The notes under the pieces are model-generated. The model was not told where the DNA came from. It searched no databases and worked only from the letters and a program-made list of their open reading frames with translations. Positions 33,001 through 38,044 of a stretch of 38,044 bases of DNA are shown piece after piece (position 1 is the stretch's first letter; each line of letters opens with the position of its first letter). This DNA is from Methylobacterium sp. J-026. Its GTDB lineage: Bacteria > Pseudomonadota > Alphaproteobacteria > Rhizobiales > Beijerinckiaceae. The position numbers and the translations under genes are program-made. The DNA is taken from positions 1 through 38,044 of the forward strand of contig NZ_JAKSYC010000294.1 of the NCBI RefSeq assembly GCF_022829585.1, written 5' to 3'.

Positions 33001-34994
33001 TTGCGCCGCCAGTTCGGGTAGCCCTCGGTGGAACCCGGGACGTTGGCCTGGGCGAGTTCCGAGACCACGTCCTCGTACTGGACGGCGGTCAGCATCGACG
33101 GCGCCCGGGCGAGGTAGCGGGCGGCGGCCTCGAAGGGCGCGGCCTCCGGCGGCTCGGCCGAGGGCAGCAGCTGCTCCCCGGCCAGCGCCTCGGTGAGGCG
33201 GCGGCGCTCGACCACCCGCTCGTTGCGCTCGGCCTCGGCGCGGTCCTGATCGTACAGGCCGAGCGATTGGCGTGTGTCGGTGTCGACCCCGCGCCACCAG
33301 CCGACGAAGGTCGGCAGATCGTGGGTGGTGATCGCGGTGAGCGCGTCGCGCGGATAGGCGGCAGGAGCCTTGAACCGGCCGTCCCCTTCCCGCTCGAAGG
33401 CCAGGATCCGGTAGCTCAGGACGCCGGCCCGCATCAGGGCGTCGGAAAACCCCTCGGGGGCGGTGCCGAGATCCTCGGCGATGACCAGGCACTTGTTGCG
33501 GTGGCTCTCCAGCCGCAGCACCGCCAGCATCGGCTCGAACGGCATGGCCACGTAGGCGCCGGCCTGGGCGCCCGCGCCCAGCGGGATCAGGAACAGGCGG
33601 GCGAGCTGGAAGGCGTGGTCGATCCGGATCGCGCCGGCGTGGCGCATGTTGGCCTGGACCAGGGCCCGGAACGCCGCGAGGCCGTCGCGCTCCATCGCCA
33701 GCGGGTCGAAGGCCGGCAGGCCCCAGTTCTGGCCCTTGGGGGCGAGGAGGTCCGGGGGCGCGCCGATCGACACCTTGTCGGCGAAGCGCTCGGGATGCGA
33801 CCAGATCTCGGAGCCGCCCCGGTCGGCGCCGACCGCGAGGTCGCGGTAGAGCCCGACCCGCATGCCGGCCCCGAGCGCCGCCGCGGAGGCCTCCGCGAGC
33901 TGCCGGTCGGCGAGGTATTGCAGCCACGCATGGTAGCTGACGGCCTCCGCGTTCTCCGCCGCGAAGGCCTGCACCGCCTCCGTGCCGGCACGGCGGTATT
34001 CCTCCGGCCAGTCGCCCAGCCAATGGGCCCCCTGCCCCCGGAAATGCTCCGCCAGGGCCTCGAACACCGCGTGGGCTTCGAGATCCGCGCCGCCCTCCTG
34101 GCGAAAGTGCTGGAAGCCCGCGTCCGTCCCGGCCCGGGCCGGCGAATCCGCCCACAGGGCCCGGAGCACCGGCTCGAGCACGTCGTGCACGCCCTGGTGG
34201 TCGACCAGCGCCGCCTCGCGCAACGCCGCGATGGCGTCTTCGCGCGCGGCGAGCAGCGCCTCGGCCCGGGATCCCGCCAGTCCCGGCAGGCTACGGGGCG
34301 CGATGAACAGGGTCTCCAGGAACAGGCGCGAGGACGGCGAGTAGGGGGAGATCTTGGTCCGGTCGGAGGCGAACAGGGCGTGGACCGGGCTCAGCCCGAG
34401 GAAGGCCGCCCCGCGCAGGGCCGCCTCGCGGGCCGCCTCGCCTGCATCCGCATAGGTGCCGATGCCGATATTGGTGGCCGAGCGCAGGCCGTAGAGCTGC
34501 GCGGCCAGGCCCCAGTCGGAAGCCCCCTCCTCCGTGTAGGGCCGCGGGCGCCAGCAGCGCTGCGGCGCGGCGATCACCCAGGCCTCGGCCCGGCTCTGCC
34601 CGGCCTGGACGGTGAGGCGGTGATAGCCGGGTGTCAGCGGCGGCAGCTCGAAGCCCGGCTCCGGACCCTGCAGATTGGCCCGGCCCTCGCGGGCCGTCCC
34701 GCGGGCGTCCACGAGGCGCCAGACCAGGGTATGGGGCGCGCCGTCCTGAACGCGGACCGGCACCCGGGCGGTGCGACGGGCCTCCACCGGCAGGAGCGGC
34801 GGGATCGGGCCGCGGCGCAGGTGCTCGACCTCGGCGAGGCTCCCGGCGATCGCGGCCTCGTCGTCCACCGCGAAACCCAGGGCCGCGAGCAGGCCGCGGC
34901 GCACCTCCAGGGAGGTCTCGACGGGCTTGCCGAAGGCGTCCGTGTAGCCGGCGGCGACGCCGACCAGATCGGCGAGCTGTTCCAGGGGGCTCAC
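30093..34994 (-). CDS. treY: 4-alpha-glucanotransferase / malto-oligosyltrehalose synthase fusion, 1633 aa
   Basis: Residues about 1-690 are a GH77 amylomaltase (MalQ), disproportionating malto-oligosaccharides: an N-terminal beta region, then SDWGLAAQLYGLRSATNIGIG, catalytic Asp near 458 (AIRIDHAFQLARL), Glu near 506 (CLVIAEDLG) and Asp near 558 (ITTHDLPTFVGWW). Residues about 702-1633 are TreY (GH13_26), which converts the reducing-end linkage of a malto-oligosaccharide to alpha-1,1. It opens PPPQSTYRLQFHKDFTFADA, with Asp near 1032 (GLRVDHIDGLADP), Glu near 1061 (YVVVEKILEPGE) and Asp near 1307 (ATHDTKRGEDARTR). Both triads look intact. The start is a GTG at 34994 overlapping the treZ stop (GTGA), with GGAG upstream. 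MalQ could lengthen short chains for the attached TreY. Confidence 0.93.
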   Translation of the reverse strand: MSPLEQLADLVGVAAGYTDAFGKPVETSLEVRRGLLAALGFAVDDEAAIAGSLAEVEHLRRGPIPPLLPVEARRTARVPVRVQDGAPHTLVWRLVDARGTAREGRANLQGPEPGFELPPLTPGYHRLTVQAGQSRAEAWVIAAPQRCWRPRPYTEEGASDWGLAAQLYGLRSATNIGIGTYADAGEAAREAALRGAAFLGLSPVHALFASDRTKISPYSPSSRLFLETLFIAPRSLPGLAGSRAEALLAAREDAIAALREAALVDHQGVHDVLEPVLRALWADSPARAGTDAGFQHFRQEGGADLEAHAVFEALAEHFRGQGAHWLGDWPEEYRRAGTEAVQAFAAENAEAVSYHAWLQYLADRQLAEASAAALGAGMRVGLYRDLAVGADRGGSEIWSHPERFADKVSIGAPPDLLAPKGQNWGLPAFDPLAMERDGLAAFRALVQANMRHAGAIRIDHAFQLARLFLIPLGAGAQAGAYVAMPFEPMLAVLRLESHRNKCLVIAEDLGTAPEGFSDALMRAGVLSYRILAFEREGDGRFKAPAAYPRDALTAITTHDLPTFVGWWRGVDTDTRQSLGLYDQDRAEAERNERVVERRRLTEALAGEQLLPSAEPPEAAPFEAAARYLARAPSMLTAVQYEDVVSELAQANVPGSTEGYPNWRRKLDRDLTDIAAPGGPLAKLAAALSAEARGPRSGAARLAVPPPQSTYRLQFHKDFTFADAERIVPYLKTLGISHVYASPLQKARAGSTHGYDIVDHGALNPELGGEAGFVALSDTLRAHGIKLLLDIVPNHMGVGGADNPWWLSVLEWGSLSPFADAFDIDWQRLGAGRNLVIPFLGDRYGEALEKGTLTLKFDPETGAFSVWHYEHQLPIRPLSYPTILNRVIAAIGAVDDDTTAELLAISERLRAMAIDTDETRRKGFPEEAEGLKRRLAEIYGVSPLIQEATASTLALLNGFKGRPDSFGPLHRLLEAQAYRLAHWRVASSDINYRRFFDVNSLAGLRVELSDIFHRSHETVFRHVRAGRIDGLRVDHIDGLADPLGYARALQAAVGPGFYVVVEKILEPGERLRPWPVAGTTGYDVLNQLDGILVDKGRRGKVERLYTWATGFDEPYGFQLRAAKAEILEISFASELEVLTSDLKEVADADRRTRDFTVNALRRALIEIIARFPTYRSYLPPELEEGEVEPEDVRLIEGAVAKAKRWSGLPDRSVHDFAAEVLLGRIETTGPGRPDPRVALRFRRRFQQLTGPVMAKSLEDTLFYRYACLLGLNEVGGDPGEYGIDAEHFHDLQVARARDWPNAMITTATHDTKRGEDARTRLLALSEIPEEWAGAWDLWQRAAGPHLARIDGEPAPDANDQWMFFQAILGAWPLELLERDEPAVIATFRDRLIAYGEKAMREGKRRSSWVNVDEVYEGAVRKLFSALIAPGSDFLRALRPFARRLAHLGMLASLGRTVLKCTLPGLPDTYQGTELWDFSFVDPDNRRPVDYPALERMLEQGGEPAALLAHWPDGRVKQATLARLLTERAERPDFYASAAYEPVAAAGARADHVIAYRRTDPGQEGGDLFVAVPRLVAGLVGETTWSGEAFAGTRVDLGVGTRWRDLATGRIVEGEGADLGVLLRDLPYVVLRRES

Positions 34995-36796
34995 GAGCGG
35001 GACTCCGAGAGGAACACGCCGGTCCAGGAAGGCAGGTCCCGTCCGGTCGTGTCAGGGGCGTTGGTCCAGACCACCCGGGCGCCGCCCGGATCGACCGCAT
35101 AGGCCGCGTCCCCGAAATTGGCGACGCAGCGCAGGGTTCCGGCGCCGAAGCGCCACGTGCAGTCGACCACGTCCGGCCGCGGCAGGGTCGCGGCGGCGCC
35201 CCGGTAGCCGGACTTCGCCAGGGGCACGACCACGTCGCGGCGCAGGGCCAGCAGCCGCGTCGTCTCGGCCAGCACCTCGCGATGGGGCGAGCGGTCGCGC
35301 TCCGACCAGTCGAGCTTCGAGGCCTCGAAGGTCTCACGCTCCGTGGGATCGGGGATCTTCCCGGTATCGTCCGCGAAGGCGGCAAAGCTCTTGAATTCCC
35401 GGCGGCGGCCGTCGCGCACCGCCGTGTTCAGCGCCTCGTCCGGGGCGAAGTCGACGAAGAACAGGAACGGCGCCGAGGCCGACCATTCCTCGCCCATCCA
35501 GAGCATCGGGATCTGCGGGGCCAGCAGCAGCCCGGCCCGGGCGAGATCGAGTTTCTTCGGATCCGCCAGGTGGCTGAGCCGCTCGCCCAGCGCCCGGTTG
35601 CCGACCTGATCGTGGTTCTGCAGGAAGGTCACGAAGGCGGAGGGCGGGAGGTGCCCGGAGGGCTCGCCGCGGGGGTGGTTGTCCAGGGTCGCGAACGGCT
35701 CGCCCTGATAGGCGAATCCCTCCGCGAGGCACCGGGCGAGGTGGGCGACCGGTTTGTCGGCAAAGCTCTTATAATAGCCGGCGTCTTCGCCGGTGAGCAG
35801 CACGTGCCAGCCATGGTGCAGGTCGTCGGCCCATTGCGCGTCGTGCATCTTCGGCCGGCCGGCGGCGTCGCGCTCCAGCCAGCGCGCCTGATTGGCCTCG
35901 TTCTCCAGCATCAGGTGGATCTGCCGGTCCGGGAAGGTCTTGCGGACCGTTTCGCCGAGCTCGGCCAGGAAATGGCGCGGCGAATCGTCGAGGATCGCGT
36001 GGACGGCGTCGAAGCGCAGGCCGTCGAAACGGTATTCCTCCAGCCAGTACAGGGCGTTCTGGATGAAGAACTGCCGCACAGTGGCGCCGCTCTCCTTGCC
36101 GTCGAAGTTGATGCCCGCGCCCCAGGGGGTCTGGTGGCGCTCGGTGAAGAAGGTCTTGGCGTAGGCGTGGAGGTAGTTCCCGGCCGGGCCGAAATGGTTG
36201 TAGACCGCGTCGAGATAGACCATCAGCCCGAGCCCGTGGGCGGCGTCGATCAGGCGCTTGAGATCTTCCGGGCGGCCATAGGCGCCGTCGGGCGCGTAGG
36301 GCAGCACGCCGTCGTAGCCCCAGTTGCGCGAGCCCTTGAAGTCGGCGAGCGGCAGCAGCTCGATCGCGGTGACGCCGAGCGCCTTGAGGTCGGGCAGGCG
36401 CGCCTGGAGACCGGCATAGGTCCCCTCCGGGGTCGCGGTGCCGACATGGCACTCGTAGATCACCGCCTCCTCGAAGGGCCGCCCGGTCCAGGCCTCGTCC
36501 GACCACGCGAAGGCGCGCGGGTCGAGCACCTCGCTGAGGCCCCCGACGTCGTCCGGCTGGAAGCGTGAGGCGGGATCGGGGACGACGAGGTCGCCGTCGA
36601 TGCGGAAGCCGTAGCGGGCGCCGGGCTTGACCCCGGGCAGGGCGGTGCGCCGCCAGCCGCCGCCGGATTCGGGCAGGGGATGGTCGGTGCCGTTGACGAC
36701 GAGATCGACGCTCTTGGCGGTGGGGGCCCAGAGGGCGAAGCGGACGCCGCCCTCGACCATCTCGGCCCCGAAATCCATGCTGTGGGCGCGCCGCAT
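34991..36796 (-). CDS. treZ: Malto-oligosyltrehalose trehalohydrolase, 601 aa
   Basis: It cleaves malto-oligosyltrehalose made by TreY to release trehalose. An N-terminal CBM48-like domain (GVRFALWAPTAKSVDLVV) precedes the GH13 barrel, with the TreZ-type block AIELLPLADFKGSRNWGYDG, catalytic D263 (LRFDAVHAI), E298 (LMLENEANQ) and D396 (QNHDQVGNRALGERL). WMGEEWSASAPFLFFVDF is characteristic of this family. The length is typical. The ATG at 36796 (MRRAHSMDFGAEM) starts the conserved part; a second Met at 36778 is possible. The frame is open to 37102, but the extension is low-complexity. It is the first gene of the five-gene minus-strand run and translationally coupled to malQ-treY. Confidence 0.95.
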   Translation of the reverse strand: MRRAHSMDFGAEMVEGGVRFALWAPTAKSVDLVVNGTDHPLPESGGGWRRTALPGVKPGARYGFRIDGDLVVPDPASRFQPDDVGGLSEVLDPRAFAWSDEAWTGRPFEEAVIYECHVGTATPEGTYAGLQARLPDLKALGVTAIELLPLADFKGSRNWGYDGVLPYAPDGAYGRPEDLKRLIDAAHGLGLMVYLDAVYNHFGPAGNYLHAYAKTFFTERHQTPWGAGINFDGKESGATVRQFFIQNALYWLEEYRFDGLRFDAVHAILDDSPRHFLAELGETVRKTFPDRQIHLMLENEANQARWLERDAAGRPKMHDAQWADDLHHGWHVLLTGEDAGYYKSFADKPVAHLARCLAEGFAYQGEPFATLDNHPRGEPSGHLPPSAFVTFLQNHDQVGNRALGERLSHLADPKKLDLARAGLLLAPQIPMLWMGEEWSASAPFLFFVDFAPDEALNTAVRDGRRREFKSFAAFADDTGKIPDPTERETFEASKLDWSERDRSPHREVLAETTRLLALRRDVVVPLAKSGYRGAAATLPRPDVVDCTWRFGAGTLRCVANFGDAAYAVDPGGARVVWTNAPDTTGRDLPSWTGVFLSESRS

Positions 36797-37091
36797 CGGG
36801 CCACCGTCCTCGTCATTGGCCGCGCGCACCGGGGCGCAAGCGCGGCAGGATCTATCAGATGGTGGGAGAAGGCCCCGGGGTCGATCAGGTTCCCGCGGTG
36901 CAGCTATGGCGGGGTGATGAGACGGCAACCGTGCGAAAAATGGCGCGGTGGCCGGGGCCGGGGCCGGGCCCGGCCGGGCGGCGCGGGCGGCAGGGCGCGC
37001 GCCAGGGCCGGTAGGGGCGATCGAGCGTCCGGCGGCCGATTGACAGCCCCGGCCGGGCCGTGATCCGTGCCGCGAGCCGGAAGGACGCCCG
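36797..37091. other. Divergent treZ/pyrF intergenic region
   Basis: The gap includes a simple GGCCGGGGCC-type repeat run near 36950-36995 and should contain both promoters (treZ on the minus strand, pyrF on the plus). No promoter boxes or gene were identified. Confidence 0.35.
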
Positions 37092-37784
37092 ATGACCGAC
37101 ACCGCCGACCCCCGCGACCGCCTGATCGTCGCCCTCGATCTGCCCGGCGTGCCCGAGGCCGAGGCGCTGATCGACCGGATCGGCGAGGCCGCGACGTTCT
37201 ACAAGATCGGCTACCAGCTCGCTTACGCGGGCGGGCTGGCGCTGGCCGAGCGGCTGGTGGCGCGCGGCCTCAAGGTCTTCCTTGACCTGAAGCTCCACGA
37301 CATCGGCAACACCGTCGCGGAGGGCGTGCGCGCGGCCTCGGGATCCGGCGCCACCTTCCTCACCGTGCATGCCTATCCGCAGACTATGCGGGCGGCGCTC
37401 CGCGGGCGGGGCGCGGGCCTAAAGATCCTGGCCGTGACGGTGCTGACCTCCTACGACGATGCCGACGCCGCCGAGGCCGGCTACGCCCTGCCGGTGGCGG
37501 AGCTCGTGGCGAAGCGGGCCGCCCAGGCCGCGGAGATCGGCATCGACGGCTTGGTCTGCTCCGCGGCCGAGGCGGTCTCGATCCGGCGGATCGTCGGGCC
37601 GGAAAGGCTGATCGTCACCCCGGGGATCCGCCCGGCGGGCGCGGCGGCCGGCGACCAGAAGCGGGTCATGACGCCCGGGCAGGCGCGGGACGCGGGGATC
37701 GACCACGTGGTGGTCGGGCGGCCGATCACCGGTGCCGCGGATCCGCGGGCCGCGGTGCAGGCGATCGTCGCCGCGCTGACCTGA
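37092..37784 (+). CDS. pyrF: Orotidine 5'-phosphate decarboxylase, 230 aa
   Basis: It performs the last step of UMP synthesis, decarboxylating OMP. The family-defining motif FLDLKLHDIGNTV contains the catalytic Asp-Lys-Asp array (DxKxxD). The opening DRLIVALDLPGVPEAEAL, the middle TVLTSYD and the phosphate-binding end TPGIRPAG plus VVVGRPITGAADP are typical of the shorter bacterial group. The start at 37092 has GGAAGGA 6 bases upstream. It is followed by a DUF1330 gene 64 bases downstream, an arrangement seen in other alphaproteobacteria. Confidence 0.96.
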   Translation: MTDTADPRDRLIVALDLPGVPEAEALIDRIGEAATFYKIGYQLAYAGGLALAERLVARGLKVFLDLKLHDIGNTVAEGVRAASGSGATFLTVHAYPQTMRAALRGRGAGLKILAVTVLTSYDDADAAEAGYALPVAELVAKRAAQAAEIGIDGLVCSAAEAVSIRRIVGPERLIVTPGIRPAGAAAGDQKRVMTPGQARDAGIDHVVVGRPITGAADPRAAVQAIVAALT

Positions 37785-37848
37785 TCCCCTCCGCCATTGC
37801 CTTCGGACGCCCGGGATCCACTTCGCACCCGAGCGAGGAGGCGCCGGC

Positions 37849-38044
37849 ATGACGAAGGGCTACTGGATCGCGCGGGTCGATGTCCGCGACGCGGAGGCCT
37901 ACAAGGACTATGTGGCGGCCAACGGTGCCGCCTTCGCCAAGTTCGGCGGCCGCTTCCTCGTGCGCGGGGGCGCCCACGAGGCGGTGATGGGCCAGGCCCG
38001 GTCGCGCAACGTGGTGATCGAGTTCCCGAGCTACGAAGACGCCC
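37849..38044 (+). CDS. DUF1330 domain protein (5' part; runs off the window)
   Basis: The ATG at 37849 with GAGGAGG upstream opens MTKGYWIARVDVRDAEAYKD, then FAKFGGRFLVRGG and NVVIEFPSYEDA. This is the recognisable ferredoxin-like DUF1330 pattern (Gly-Tyr-Trp opening, GGRFLVRGG, EFPS). The family's biochemical role is not known. About 65 codons are present; complete members are about 95 residues. It probably shares a transcript with pyrF. Confidence 0.88.
   Translation, partial: MTKGYWIARVDVRDAEAYKDYVAANGAAFAKFGGRFLVRGGAHEAVMGQARSRNVVIEFPSYEDA

Overview
The window is very GC-rich and has strongly GC-biased third codon positions. Its gene content points to an alphaproteobacterium of the order Hyphomicrobiales, most likely Methylobacterium or Methylorubrum: a TrcR/DUF1013 cell-cycle regulator, Methylobacterium-like intergenic palindromes, and a large glycogen/trehalose cluster. 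The genus is inferred from gene content and repeat style, not from any search. No tRNA, rRNA, CRISPR array or intact insertion sequence was seen.

Region 1 (1-13.5 kb) is a mixed chromosomal stretch. It begins with the 5' two thirds of a Cache-type chemoreceptor gene (minus strand, running off the left edge) and a tiny exported protein. Next is a divergent EmrAB-type efflux operon and its TetR regulator, with a near-perfect 21-bp palindrome between them that is the obvious operator. A strongly foldable intergenic segment (5797-5928) forms a three-way junction on paper and is the best candidate for an unannotated RNA. Then come trcR, a histone-deacetylase-family amidohydrolase, an HD-GYP response regulator whose 3' end switches reading frame, a LysR regulator, a Tat-exported fumarylacetoacetate-hydrolase-like protein, a small lipoprotein and two very short genes.

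Region 2 (13.9-36.8 kb) is an almost complete alpha-glucan/trehalose module: glycogen phosphorylase (minus), a GH13 alpha-glucosidase and glycogen synthase (plus), then five minus-strand genes. In transcription order these are treZ, malQ-treY, GH13-glgE, treS-maltokinase and glgB. treZ/malQ-treY and treS/glgB overlap by 4 bp. Three proteins are fusions: MalQ+TreY (1633 aa), an extra catalytic-looking GH13 domain + GlgE (1126 aa), and TreS+maltokinase (1092 aa). Together they can make glycogen from ADP-glucose (GlgA/GlgB), build it from trehalose via maltose and maltose-1-phosphate (TreS-Mak/GlgE/GlgB), turn linear glucan back into trehalose (MalQ-TreY/TreZ) and degrade glucan to glucose-1-phosphate (GlgP). 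No glgC (ADP-glucose pyrophosphorylase) or glgX/treX debranching gene lies in the window. Palindromic REP-like elements sit in three of the gaps between the cluster genes.

Region 3 (37.1-38.0 kb) has pyrF and the start of a DUF1330 gene that runs off the right edge.
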